Shown here: positions 1 through 11,602 of the stretch, piece by piece
Layout of the letters: each line of letters starts with the position of its first letter
Numbering within the stretch: position 1 is the first letter of the stretch
Assembly (NCBI GenBank): GCA_028274465.1
Contig: CM051458.1
Span: 21,901,566-21,965,565 of the forward strand
Direction: 5' to 3'
DNA: 64,000 bases
Origin: Plantago ovata
Lineage: Eukaryota; Streptophyta; Magnoliopsida; Lamiales; Plantaginaceae
Made by a program: the position numbers and the translations under genes
The notes under the pieces: model-generated
Database searches by the model: none
Seen by the model: only the letters and a program-made list of their open reading frames with translations
Told to the model about the DNA's origin: nothing

Positions 1-239
1 TCTTTTGCTTCTTTGTCGTCTTACCTTTCCGATATTGATGATTTTATGGTGGTCTAGAGCTCTCTCTTCTTCTTTTCATCTTCATATGCTATGTGTGTGT
101 ATTATTGTGTTGATTGCACCTTTTCTCTCGTAAATTGGGGCGGGCGCTTGTCTCTTTGGCGGAGATTCCGGCGGGATTCCTTACCGCGCGGATCGATCCC
201 GTCGCGCTCTCCTCCCTCCGTCTTTCTTTTTGGTTTAGA

Positions 240-1330
240 CAATTGTGGCGGGTCGAACGGTCGGGTGTCATAGTGTCGAACACATGGGTCGAACGTTCGG
301 TTTTCTTGCTTGGTTTTTCGGTTTGGGTAGCTATTTGGGGGTCGAATTAGTCGAAAGCATAGGTGTTGCATTGTGTTGGAGTCGAGCCGTGTCGGTGTCG
401 AATGGGTAGCGGGGTGTCGGTGTCGAAACGCGTTTCATGGCTCGAACGCGTTTTACCGGGTCGAACGAGTTGGTTTTATCGGGTCGAACGCGTTTCATGA
501 CTCGAACGCGTTTCATGGTAGATGTGTCGAAATAATTTGTTTGTTGTGAATCGAAACGAATCCGTGTGTCGAACGAATTTGCTTTGGTTCGAACGAATTT
601 GCTTGTTTCGTCCGTGACCCGTCCGTCGTTCGAACTTCCCATGTGTCGAACGAATTCATTACCCGGTTCGAAATAATTTGGGTGTGGAACCGGTTTGCTT
701 CGCATCGTGAGCCGTGTCTAAGCAAATTGTTTATGTTCGACACAACCAGTTCGCTTGTGTCGAAACAATCCTTTTGCGACACCGGAATTCGCCAAATTCC
801 TTGTTGAAGTCGTTTCCTTGTGTCGAAAACGTTCTTGTGCCGGTGTCGGTTGGGTTGTCGGTGTCGAACGCGTTTTATCGAGTTGGGTCGAACGCGTTTT
901 ACCGAGATGGGCCGAACGCGTTTTACCGAGATGGGTCGAACGCGCTTTCGGTCATCGAGTCGAACATGTTTCCTGGTAGTTGGGTCGAACGGGTAGTTTT
1001 CGCCTTTTCGTCTTTGTGTGTCGAATTCTTGGGGGTGTGTCACGTTCGAACAACCTTATACGCTCGAATGAATTCTTTCGAAAGAATTTGTTCGAGCGTA
1101 TGCTTTGTCCGAACAAATTCACTCGAACGAATTTGCTCTTGGATTCTCAAACGAATGTGTCGGGTTTGCTTGTGTCGAACGAGTCTCCCATGTGTTAGCG
1201 TCGAATTCGTTCGACATGGGAATTCATAAAATTCCTTGTAGGTGTCAAATAAATTAGTTTGCATATAGTCATTGCCTTGCGTGTCGAGCCGTGTCGAACG
1301 AAATAGTAGGTGTCGAACATGTAGTTCTTT
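240..1330. repeat. TCGAA-rich 5' region of the antisense gene, with 24-25 bp tandem units
   Basis: The words TCGAAC and TCGAA occur dozens of times, often extended to TCGAACGCGTTT or TCGAACGAATTTGC. Between about 859 and 950 they form roughly four tandem units of 24-25 bp built on GGGTCGAACGCGTTTTACC. No credible long reading frame crosses the stretch. It lies directly upstream of the plus-strand antisense gene, so it may hold that gene's promoter or leader; that role is inference. Confidence 0.7.
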
Positions 1331-1477
1331 GCCTTGTCTCTTTTTGATTTGGGTAGTTTGTGTGGTTGAACACTTGTAGTCGGGTCGATTGAACTTTTCG
1401 TTTATACATCCTTTCGATAGCTAGTGGATTTCGGGTTGGATCCGAACTGATTGTTCCTTTTGGTAGTTTTTGTAAGG

Positions 1478-4062
1478 ATGTCGAAACGAAATGCTGACCA
1501 ACCCGGTGCCGGTGATGATTCGAACAATGCGAACTCTTTTAGTGTAAACAAAAGGTCGAACTCTTTAGGTAGGGATAGTGGCCCTTTCTCCCCTTCTGAT
1601 TCGTCCCCCTTTTTAAACCTCGAACCAGGTAATTCGGAGATCCCTTTTACCGGCGAACAAACCTGGCCCTTCGCTGACGACTCGACTTTTGAGGAGCCAA
1701 AGTCGGGTTCTTGAGATGGCCGAGCCCGCCGAGAATCAAGACGAGGCGGTTTTGGACGAAGTTCTGATGGAAGCGAATTCGGATAATAGGCTTCCGACGG
1801 ATGTCAGTTCGGTTCGGAAAAAGGAAGCTGAGTCCTTGTACCACAAATTTGGGATCCCTAGGACGTATGAGATTATCTTGCCTGGCCCGAACGATAGGAT
1901 GTACAACCCTCCCTCTGATTGTATTGCCATAACCATCCAAGCCTTAGAGCATGGTTTTAGGTTCCCGATATGTGAAGGAGTGGTCCACATCTTGGACTCT
2001 TTGGAGTTATGTCCGACTCAGCTATTGCCGAATGGGGTGGGGATGATGATTGCATTTTGTGTGTGGTGCAAGTCTATCAACCGGAAAGTGACTGTCTCGA
2101 ACTTTCTACACTTCTTCTCGATGGTTGAAAGCAAAGATGGAGGTTGCTTTTATTACTTCTCGGCCACTAGACACTTCGAACTCTTCACAAAGTTCCAGTC
2201 TTCTCACGCCCTGGATACAAGAGGCGTTATGTTTTCGTTCGGATGCCCCCGAACGAAAATGGCACCCCCGGAGTGGTTCCGACTCCTCGATTATGGCGCC
2301 GTCATGATGGTGTGCTTACCATTCTTGCCCGTCGAAACGAATGGGCTGATGCCTACCGGGGTCGAACGCCCGAGGATCGGATAATCCCATACAGTCTCTT
2401 GGTGGAGCCGATCCTATACCTTGGGGGCGTGTCTTCGGTGGAACCAGAGATTCGAGGGAATATCCGAGACTTGGGTACGTTTTTCCTTCTGTTGCCTTGT
2501 TCTTGTGTTTTTTTTTTTTTTTTTTTTTTACTAACCTGTTCGACGTGTTTTCTTCGTAGGTTATTGGATGAAGCTGTCTCAGGAATTCTTGGCCCGAAGG
2601 GCTCTGTCTCTTGCGAACAAAAACACGGTTCCGAAGTATACGGAGTCGAGGCCGCACAACGTTTCGACCATAGTTGATCCCTCCGTTGCTCCACATCTTA
2701 CTCCTATTCCGAATGCGGATCTTGGCGGCGAATCAGGATCCGGTGCCGCGGGTGGGACTGTTCAGGAGTTGGTGCCCGGTACTAGTGTTCCTCCCTCGAA
2801 CCGGGTTGAGGGTTCGGACGACAACCGTGACTCGGAACGGACGGCCTCGGTGATGCCTCGAGAGCAAGGCCAAAGTTCGGCCTCGGGTCAACGGAAGAGG
2901 GCTCGAACAGATGTGGCTAGTGGCACGGCGGAGAAGACCGTGATTGATTTGCCAGACTCACCCGATCGTGCGACCGCGGCTAGTCGGGGCCATGCTTGTT
3001 CGACGCGTGGTCAAGGCTTGAAGGAGGTGTCCTTTTTCCATGATCCGGCCGCGGGTTTGAAGTGGAGGGATTTGATGATCTCGAACAGTGATCAAGTCGA
3101 GCTGGATAGGTTGTCGGACGGAGAGATCAAGGCGAAAGCCGCGTCTCTTCAGATGCAGGTTACTTTTCTCAACCTTTAAGTTCTACTTCGTATTTTCTTT
3201 TGATCTAACCAACCTTTAAATTTCGTGGCAGGTGCTTACGGTGGCTAGGAACATTGATAGCCGGTTGGAGAAAAGGGTCGAATCTTCCGAAAGTTTCGAC
3301 GCTAAGTTTCGGGAGGAGAAGCGCCTTCGAGAGGTTGCTCAGTTGGAGGCTTCGAGGAAGGAGAGGGAGAACGCTGAGATGTCGAAGGAGCTTGTTCGAC
3401 TCCGGGCCGAGAAGACTTCGGCGATGGAGAAGCTTTCGGCGGTTGAGGAGAAGAACGTGGAGTTGGTGTCCAAGGTCACTCAGTTGGCAAAGGAGAAAGA
3501 CGGTTTCGAAACGGCCTTGAGAAAAACCCGCGAAGAATTGGTGAAGAAAGGCAAGTTTGCGAGGGTCGAAGCTGTTCGGGACTTCACGGAGTCCGGGTCT
3601 TGCGCGTATATGCTAAGTAAGCGGGATGCCGATGCTATGATCAAGGCCCGGGATCGAATCATTGCTCAGTTGAAGTTCGGGGGAAAGTTGCCGGCGGATT
3701 TCGACCCTACCGGTACCGTGGATCTTGAGAAAGACGATGAGATGAAAACTCCCCCGGTCGAAGCGGAGGTTGGAGAGGACGGGAATCCGGTGGACGAGGA
3801 AGTCATGTACGAGGCTCTTCGCAAGGAGGAGTTTTTCGCCGTTGCGCATCCCACCGAGGCTTTGACCCCTGCCCCCGCTCCTTCGGTGCCTTCGTGGGTC
3901 ATCCCGTTATGTGAACTCGGGAATTTGGACCTTGCCTCGGCCGGTGTGAACCTTGGGAACTTGTCCTATAAGGACTTTGACTCTTTGTGCCAATTCTTCC
4001 TTGGTGATGAAAGTTTGAGTGACACGGCTGTAAGCAATCCTCCGGGGGGCGAACATGTCTAG
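1478..4062 (+). pseudogene. Antisense accessory gene of the Tat element (gypsy-type transposon protein domain), spliced, one frameshift
   Basis: Three exons are supported: about 1716-2474, 2560-3158 and 3232-4062, with GT-AG introns of 85 nt (2475-2559) and 73 nt (3159-3231) whose removal keeps the frame. The N-terminal half resembles the domain called putative gypsy type transposon (Transposase_28), which is known from antisense genes of Tat elements; the conserved-looking core is at about 1900-2470. The middle is Ser/Gly-rich and the C-terminal half is a Lys/Glu-rich coiled coil. A 1-nt loss near 2310 shifts the frame inside the domain. An ATG at 1478 opens 78 low-complexity codons ending 1 nt before the ATG at 1716; this is either an upstream ORF or a frameshifted true N-terminus. 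The protein's function is unknown. Confidence 0.75.
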
Positions 4063-5020
4063 TGTTCGATGGTTTCGGCTGCTTTCGAAGATCATGACGG
4101 CTTTTTGAAGACTTGGTATGCCAAGTGGTCTTGTAATCATGCCTTTATGTTTCGAACCATATTTTATCTTTATCGAACAATCATGTCATTTTGGATAATT
4201 TGCAAGTGGGAAGGGATTCGGTGGGGGTCGAAGCGAGTAGCTAGGTGACTTCGACCACGCGGAATCCTTTCGCTTTGGACATCTATTCGACCCTCGTAAG
4301 GATGAAAATTTCGACCCTTACAATTATCTTTGTTGATCTTTCGTAGTCGAATGCCCATGTATTGCTTCTTGTTTTCCGGCTTGGGTCTTTTCGATATGTT
4401 CGAGTCGAACTCATTTGTGAGGGATGTTCGAACATGTTCGAGTCGAACTCGTTCGTGAGGGATGTTCGAACATGTTCGAGCGGGGTGAGTATTTGTGGCA
4501 ATTTTGTTTTCGTCAAAATAATTGCTTGTTACTCTTGATTTCTTATCAAGATGGATGGTTATCCTAAGTATTGATAAGCTTTCGGGCAGCGTATTCGATA
4601 AGTAGAATCCCGTCGGATTGTCTATATCGAATCATCTCCCTCATCCCATAAAGATTATTTTTGGGGGCTGGGATATTCGCACAGATTACCTTCCCGTCGG
4701 AATAGTATCATTCGATATACCCTCGAGATCCTTTGGATCTAATGTGAAGTGTCGTCGTGTTTCGATATATCACCCGTCAGTGATATTATCGAAATTCGAC
4801 GACAGATTACACATGCTTGTTCGATATGTTTAACATAAGGAAGTAACTTCTTTTGCTTCGATGCTTTAATGACGATACATTCCTTTTCTCAGTGACGACC
4901 TTATGAAAGGTGGTGTGGTGAAAGGTTTCTTACAAAAAGTGGGTAATCTTCATGGCTTGTCGAATTTCTTCAAAATGCTTCGAAGCTTTTGGCAAAAGAT
5001 GGTGGGGGTCGAAGTGGCAT
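4063..5020. other. Spacer between the antisense gene and the end of integrase
   Basis: No supported coding sequence. The two converging genes (antisense gene from the left, pol from the right) end on either side. A 38-bp unit beginning ATGTTCGAGTCGAAC is tandemly repeated at 4396-4433 and 4434-4471, with a partial third copy to 4480. The TCGAA word remains frequent. Confidence 0.6.
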
Positions 5021-6212
5021 CTAGGAGTAGTACTTCCTCAGATTCTTGATGTTCCATGGTCGGTCCACACGATTTCCTTCGAGGTCTTCGAGCCTATAGC
5101 TTCCGTTGGAAAGTGCTTCGATAACCCTGAAAGGCCCTTTCCACGGTTCTTGAAATTTTCCCACGTTTTCGAGAACATCCGCCCTTCGCAGTACAAGATC
5201 TCCGACATTGAGGTCTCTCTTGATGAGCTTCTTGTTATAGGCCTTGGTCATCATAGCTTGGTACCTTAGCACCCGAGCCTTACTTCTTCTCTCTTTGAAT
5301 CTAGCAAGTCCAGCTCCAGAGCTCGGGCCTCCCCATTGAGATGGGGGTCATACTCCTTGATTCTTAGTGACTCGACGGCGATTTCGCATGGGATTACTGC
5401 TTCCGAACCATAGACCATGCAAAAAGGGGTTTCTCGGGTGGCCGTCCTCTGTGTCGTTCGATAGGCCCATAGAACTCCGTGCAGTTCGTCAGCCCACTCG
5501 GATTTCGACCGTCCTAGTCTTTTTTCGAGATTTTCAACGATAGTTCGATTAGTGACCTCTGTCTGTCCGTTGGCTTGCGGGTGTCCTACCGAAGTGAAAC
5601 TTTGCTTGATCCCCAACTCCGTGCACCAAGCTCTCAACTTTTTCCCCGCGAATTGGGCTCCGTTATCGGACACGATGACTCGTGGAAGCCCGAATCGGCA
5701 GACGATATTTCTCCAGATGAAATCTCTCACCACTATTTCGGTTATTTTTCCCACTGCTTCTGCTTCGACCCACTTTGAAAAATACTCCACCGCCACTATG
5801 AGGAATTTCTTCTGATTGGTGGATGTGGGGAGTTTTCCTACAATGTCAATGCCCCATCTATCGAAAGGACAAGATATCGGAGTGGGGATAAGGGGTCCTC
5901 CCGGAGCCTTGCTGTTGCGCGCGAACCTTTGACATTCATCGCACTTTTGGTTCGAGCCTTCGAGTCCTTGATGATGGTGGGCCAGTAAAACCCTTGACGT
6001 CGAATTTTTTGGGCCAATGCCCTTCCCCCGGAGTGGTTTCCACAGCTTCCGGCATGCACCTCTTCAAGTAGGCTCTGAGCTTCTTCCTTGTTGACGCACT
6101 TCAAGTGCGGTCCGTCGAACGATCTTTTATATAGATCGGACCCATCCCAGAGGAAATATTGGGCTCTTCGCCCAAGCCTTCGGGCTTCCAATCGGTCTTG
6201 GGGGATCACCCC
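5021..6212 (-). pseudogene. Integrase of the Tat element (frameshifted)
   Basis: Three reading-frame blocks in order: zinc-binding N-terminal domain (6209 to about 5950, with HAGSCGNHSG and RRQGFYWP), catalytic core (5796-5266) and C-terminal domain (5272-5021, containing GPFRVIEALSNGSYRLED). Core signatures include VSDNGAQF and HPQANGQTEVTNRTI, giving the second Asp and the Glu of the DDE triad; the first Asp lies near 5860 in the frame after the shift. Frameshifts fall at about 6215, 5950 and 5270, so no single protein is made. The function would be insertion of element cDNA into the genome. Gypsy integrases of this type have the same three-part layout. Confidence 0.88.
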
Positions 6213-8415
6213 TTGTTTGTAGAGCTGTAAAAAGAGAAATATCCCCGTGATTGGGGGGTGAGTTCCTTGATTGGGGAATAATTGAGACTATACTTGGTAG
6301 TTTCGTGGGTGGTTTCGAATTTACTACCTTGATGTCCGCCAACCATTCGTGGTCGGAGTCAAGGGTATTAACTTCGATTCCCTTTTGCCTTTTGAGTTTG
6401 TCAACTCCAATGGCGGGTTGTTGCACCGTCATGAGGGTGACCTGGTTGTGATAACATGTTTCATAAGCTTTAGTGAAATGGATCCGTTTTCCACGGACCG
6501 ATTTGATTTGTTCGGGGTAGGAACATACCTGTCGGGTGGCAATTGTTTGTGATGCACTTCCGAACTTTGCTAGGCCATCCGCAACTTGGTTGAGCGTTCG
6601 AGATATTTGTGATATTTCGACGCTTTGGAACCTTGGGATGATGTTTTTGAGTTCAGCTAAGTATAGCTTCATGGGTTCTTCCTTCGCTTCGAATACTCCC
6701 GCATGTTGTTAGGCCACTAATTGCGAATCAGGGTACAGATGTACGTGTCTGGCTCCTCCTTCGAGTGATAGTCGAAGGCCTAGGAGTGCGGCTTCGTACT
6801 CCGCTTCGTTGTTGGTCGCGGGGAAAGCGAGGCGTACGGCGAAATCCACTTCGACCCCTAGGGGGTCGATCATGTGAATCCCTACTCCCCCTTGGCCCCT
6901 AGTGGACGAACCGTCGACGTAAATTTCCCATCTTGGTTCCATATTTTGGCCCTTGGCGAGTGCTTCGATGGTATGCACATACTCGATTTCCTCGTTAACT
7001 CCGAGGAAGAAATCCGCGATTACTTGCGCCTTTTTGCCATTTGGGGCTTGGAATTCGAGGGCGTACTCCATGAGTTCGACAGCCCACTTCACTAGCCGAC
7101 CCGATAGATCGGGCTTTCCTAGGATCCTCTTCAAGGGGTGGGACGTTAGGACCACAATTTCGTGAGCTTGAAAGTAGGGTCGAAGACGTCGGGACGCCAA
7201 CACTACGCAATAGGCGAGCTTTTCGATATCCAAGTAATTCAGTTCGGCCTTAGTGAGTACCTTGCTCAAGTAGTAGATCGGCTGGTGTTGATTTCCCTCT
7301 AGTCTTACCAATACCGAACTCACCACCTCTTGAGAGATGGCTACGTGTAGGTACAAGGTGTCTCCTTCTTTCGGCTTCGAGAGTAGTGGGGGTCTCGAAA
7401 GGTGGCTTTTGAGGTCCTCCAAAGCTTTTTCGGTTTCTTCGCTCCATTCGAAACTCTTGCTGTTCCGGAGCACTTTGAGGAAAGGGAGACTTTTTTCTCC
7501 GGATCTAGCAATGAAGCGACTTAGGGCGATGACTCGTCCGACTAGCTTTTGGACTTCATTGATGTTCCGCGGGCTGGGGAAATCTAGCACGGCTTTGATT
7601 TTGTCGGGGTTGGCCTCGATTCCTCTTTGGGTAACCATGTACCCGAGAAACTTTCCTCCTTTGACACCGAAGGTGCACTTCGAGGGGTTGAGTTTCATAT
7701 CGAATTTCCTCAAAATCTTGAAGCATCGACCCAAGTGTTCGATGTGGTCTTTCGCTTCGAGGCTTTTTACCAGCATGTCATCAACGTATACTTCCATGGT
7801 TCGCCCGATCTCTTGCTCGAACATCATATTGACCAACCGTTGGTACGTCGCTCCGGCGTTTCGCAACCCGAAAGGCATGACTTTGAAAGAAAAGACCCCC
7901 GAATGTGTGGTGAAAGCCGTCTTATCTACATCTTCACGGGCCATGGGTACTTGGTAGTAGCCTTGGAAAGCATCCATGAAGCTGAGGCGTTCGGCCCCTA
8001 CTGTCGAATCAACTAGCTGGTCGATTCGAGGCAATGGATAAGGGTCCCTCGGGCAGTGCTTGTTGAGATCGGTGAAATCATTGCACATCCTCCACTTTCC
8101 GTTTCCTTTCCCAACGAGGACAACGTTGCACAACCAATCGGAGAACTTAGTGGGTCGGATGTGTCCTGCCTTGAGCAATTTCGCAACCTCTTCATCAATA
8201 ATCAAGTTCTTCTCTCGGCTGAAATTTCTCTGTCTCTGGCTGATGGGCTTAGCCTTGGGATTCACATTGAGTCGGTGTACGATGATGCGAGGATCAATCC
8301 CTTTCAAGTCCGCCGTTCCCCATGCGAAAACATCTGAGTTCGTTCTCAGGAAGAGGATTAGAGCCAATTCGAGGTCTTCCGGCAAGTCGTCGGCAATTTT
8401 GGTGGTTCGACTCAT
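6213..8415 (-). pseudogene. Reverse transcriptase, RNase H and second RNase H of the Tat element
   Basis: The 568-codon block from 8415 carries RT with the catalytic YVDDMLVK box, preceded by WRMCNDFTDLN and followed by FLGYMVTQRGIEANPDK. The usual Ty3 RNase H comes next (near YYLSKVLTKAE), then a second RNase H (YVDGSSTRGQGG, TNNEAEYEAALLGL). The second domain matches the extra RNase H known from Tat elements. A TAA at about 6709-6711 interrupts it, just after DSQLVA. The frame continues beyond with conserved sequence (FQSVEISQISRTLNQVADGLAK) to about 6215. The product would copy element RNA into DNA. The stop and later frameshifts make it non-functional as read. Confidence 0.92.
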
Positions 8416-8441
8416 GGACTCCTCGAAAAGGTGGAGGTCCC

Positions 8442-11079
8442 TTACTTCAGAACATGGTTCGATGTGCTCCTCTGTTCGAGGGCCGAAATCGAATTGGTCG
8501 TTGTCGATGATGAGGCACTGCTTCTTCGAAGGGGGTGTATCGAAAGTTTCGACCCTGGTTGGGGGTTGGGTGGATGCACAGTAGCATTCCCATGCTTCCT
8601 TTGGGTCGCTTTGACTTCCCCTACTCCGTATTCTGTAGGGAATTTCATCTTAAGGTGGTACGTAGATGCGACGGCCTGGAATTGGTTGATGCCTGGTCTT
8701 CCGAAAAGCACGTTGTAGCCCATGGGATCGTCCACTACTACGTATTGGCAATTGTACGTGGCCCTGGTGGGCTTGGTTCCCATGGAGGTGACTAGCCAGA
8801 TAGTCCCTAGTGGTTTAACCACGGATCCGCCGAACCCCGAAAGTTGTGTCGATACCTCCGAGAAACCTTGTCCTTCGATCTTCATTTTTTTCAAGGTGGC
8901 GGTGGTGATGACATTCACCGAGCTCCCCGTATCGACAAGGATCTTCCTTACCGGAAATCCTGAAATTACCATCGAAACAACGAGAGGGAAGTTCGGATCT
9001 TGGTTTCGAGTTACCTCTGGGGGAGGGACGTCCGACTCGTTGAAGACTAAAGCCCGGCTTTGGATCTCCAAACTACCTACGTTGAAGGTTGGGGATCCTT
9101 CGGCGTAGGCGTTACGCATCCGTCGTGCTGTCCGATTCCTCTCCTTTCGAGAGTCTCCTCCCGTAGGACCTCCGGCTATGTACCGAATTTCATCATATAT
9201 GGGATCATCCTCGGAATTGTTCCCTTCGGCCCGAATTTCCTTGGCCTCTCGGTAGACCTCCGATTGCATTGGCAAAGGGGGTCGTGGAGGTGCTGGTCGA
9301 ACTATTTCTGATTTCCTCTTGCTAACGGGCCTTATAGTGAGAACTCCGTTTTTATTGGTATACTCCTCCGCATATCCTTCGACCACGATTCGGTCCAGCT
9401 CCTCGTTCAGTTCGATGCAACGATCGGTGCCATGTCCCGGTTGTTTGTGGAACTCGCAAAATTCCTCGGACTTTCGAGTGGTGTTCGTTTCTCTGTGCTT
9501 TTTGGGCCATCGAATGAACGAAGAGTCCTCGAAAAGTGTGAAGACTTGTCGTTGAGGATATCGAATGGGCCTTGGATTTTTTCGAGGTAGGCGTCTTTCG
9601 CCATATCCTCGGTCTCTAGGGGGATCCTTCGCGGGCCCCCTTTCTTCCTTCACTGTGGTTTTGCCTCTGTCCGGCTTCGAACTTCCAGGGGGTGTGTCTT
9701 CTCTGTCCCGAGTTGGGGACGTTCCGAAGGCTAATCTCGCTTCCTTGTTCATCCTTTCCTCTTCGATATACTTGTTCACAATGTTCGATAATGCTTCTGC
9801 CGTTTCGGGCATTTCTCTTGAAACTTCTGAGGCTAGACCCCTATTCCGAGTGTTCGTAAAAAGGGCTTGTCTCCTGAAGTTCATGGGATGGTCATCCACT
9901 TGTAACGCCACCGCATTGAACCGTTGCCACCACCGTCGAAGCGGTTCATCCTTCTTTTGGATAATGTCTTGTAGACAGCTGCTGGACTGTCGAGATTTCT
10001 TGTAATCGATGAAGTGTCCTAGGAAGGCGTGTACTAGGTCCGAGTAGGATCTGATGGATCCTTCGGGCATGTTGTAGTACCATTCGGTGGCTACCCCTTC
10101 GAGGGTACCGGGGAAGACAATCACCATTCCCTTCTCGTCGTGTCCGTAAGTTTGCATCATGTTCTCGAATCTCACTTTGTGTTCGTGGGGACATGTCACT
10201 CCAGAGTACTTGGGAGATTTTTGGGGATCTTTCGGTCCGTTGGGATCGAATGACTCATAAGTCGCGAAGATAATGGGTTCGGGGCTAGACCCTTATCGCG
10301 TCCGGAGGATGTTTTGGTCGCGTGATACTTTCGTGCTTCTCGTTCGTCCCTTCTCCTCAGGTCATCGGTATCGTGATGGGGTCTCTTCGAGTCACGAGTT
10401 TCCTGCTTCTTGCGGTCATGCGCACGAAGTAACTCTTCGTACTTTTCCCTTTTTCGCTCGAGCGTTCGTCGGTCATGGTCAGAGCAGTCGTCGTCCGATA
10501 TTTCCAAAACATCCTCAGGTATTGAGTGGAGAGGGTAGGTTCGAGGGTTCTTCTCTCGTGTCGAACCTTTACCCTTGTTCCAGTCGTTTCCTCGTGGGGT
10601 AACGATTGAGCTCCCCGTGCTTTGGGGGCGGGTTCTCGTCTCTTATCGGTAGACTTCGAGATCCCATCGGAGTGTTTACTTCGAGTGGAAGCACTTCGGG
10701 CTGAACCGCTCTCGGCGAGCTTTGTCGGAGGTGGTCGGCTACGGTCGCTCCGAGTGGGAGCCTTTTCAGCGGGCTTTTTTGGAGGTAGTCGGCGGTCGAC
10801 CACGTCCTCGCATACGCTCCGCACAAGCTTTGCTAATTGTTCTTCCGTCATTAAAATTTGTGGTGCCGCCTTGTCGGGTTCCCGCGCCGAGGTGCCTCCG
10901 GAGTGGGAAGGCGACGCGGGGGGAGTAGGGTCAGGGGAGACTTCGTCCTCTTCTCGCTCTGAGGTGTTGTTGTTTGCTGTATCTTCTAGGTCCTTGGGGT
11001 CTGTGATAGTGTCGTCTTGATCCTTGGTGGTGGTTCCCGGTTGCTTCCCGATTTTCCGTTTGCCATGGCTTTTCGTCAC
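8442..11079 (-). pseudogene. Gag and aspartic protease of the Tat element
   Basis: The ATG at 11079 opens a charged, low-complexity 240-codon stretch. A shifted frame (from about 10199) carries the retrotransposon gag core (WYYNMPEGSIRSYSDL, then LRRWWQRFNAVA), a zinc-binding-like FCEFHKQPGHGTDRC segment near 9440, and an aspartic protease with the active-site motif VDTGSSVNVI near 8930. Gag forms the particle and the protease would process the polyprotein. Frame changes occur between 10357 and 10199 and again before RT. Its N-terminus lies just inside the primer-binding site, as expected. Confidence 0.88.
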
Positions 11080-11082
11080 CGT

Positions 11083-11100
11083 TTCCCACAGACGGCGCCA
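11083..11100 (-). other. Primer-binding site of the Tat element
   Basis: On the minus strand the LTR end CTTCATCA is followed by a 3-nt spacer and then TGGCGCC plus GTCTGTGGGAA. TGGCGCC pairs with a tRNA ending GGCGCCA. I cannot name the tRNA with confidence. The same 18 nt occur next to the copia-type LTR at 46473-46490. Confidence 0.8.
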
Positions 11101-11103
11101 AGA

Positions 11104-11602
11104 TGATGAAGGTAAAACCGGTTAGAGAGTTTATATCATCATCTCTCGATCCATGGAAGCTGATGGAAGGAGTATTTTGAGTGTGGACGGAGATGAGTGC
11201 CTGCAAAATGAGGGGAAAGTAAGGGGGAGGGGACTTAGCTCCGGCCTACCGAAGTTAGACCGGTGGGCAAGTCAATGTGTTGAGAAGTGAAAAATGGAAT
11301 AGTAATGACTGAATGATGCGAGCAATAAATGAGGACATATATGTAGGATACGGTAGAGGTCCCACATTTTCTCTAGGTGTTCGACCCGAGTAGGTGGCCT
11401 TTTCGTTCGGCATACTTGTTCGACCCCCGTGGTAGTTCGACCCTTGGGGCGTACCGCTTGAGTAGTTCGACCCTTGGAACGTACTACTTGAGTAGTTCGA
11501 CCCATGTGGATACCTTCGGGTCCGAGGGGTCATAACAAGTAATCCGTTCGAGTCCATAACAAGGTTGTTCGACTTGTAGCTTTACCACTTGTCCCCATAT
11601 CA
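11104..11602 (-). repeat. 5' LTR of the Tat element (about 499 bp)
   Basis: On the minus strand it begins TGATATGGGG at 11602 and ends TTCATCA at 11104, with matching TGAT/ATCA ends, and it is adjacent to the primer site. A 30-bp unit containing TAGTTCGACCC repeats three times at about 11433-11522. The right boundary is confirmed because the sequence from 11603 matches the KCR copy at 47876 base for base. No partner LTR is in the window. Confidence 0.85.

Larger units (their letters stand above)
1..11602 (-). mobile_element. Ty3/gypsy LTR retrotransposon, Tat-type, cut by the window edge
   Basis: Read on the minus strand the order is 5' LTR (11602-11104), primer-binding site (11100-11083), gag and protease, reverse transcriptase with RNase H, a second RNase H, integrase, then an opposite-strand spliced gene. 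RT before integrase defines Ty3/gypsy. Two RNase H domains plus an antisense gene downstream of pol are known hallmarks of the Tat (Ogre/Retand) lineage. The 3' LTR is not seen and should lie left of base 1, so the element exceeds 11.6 kb. Several frameshifts and one stop show it is probably not autonomous as read. It sits exactly at the start of the KCR coding sequence and is absent from the second KCR copy, so it inserted after the duplication. Confidence 0.9.

Noticed and set aside
1..11602. Endogenous pararetrovirus
   Set aside because: An integrase, LTR and gypsy-type primer site are present and no movement protein is seen, so this is an LTR retrotransposon.
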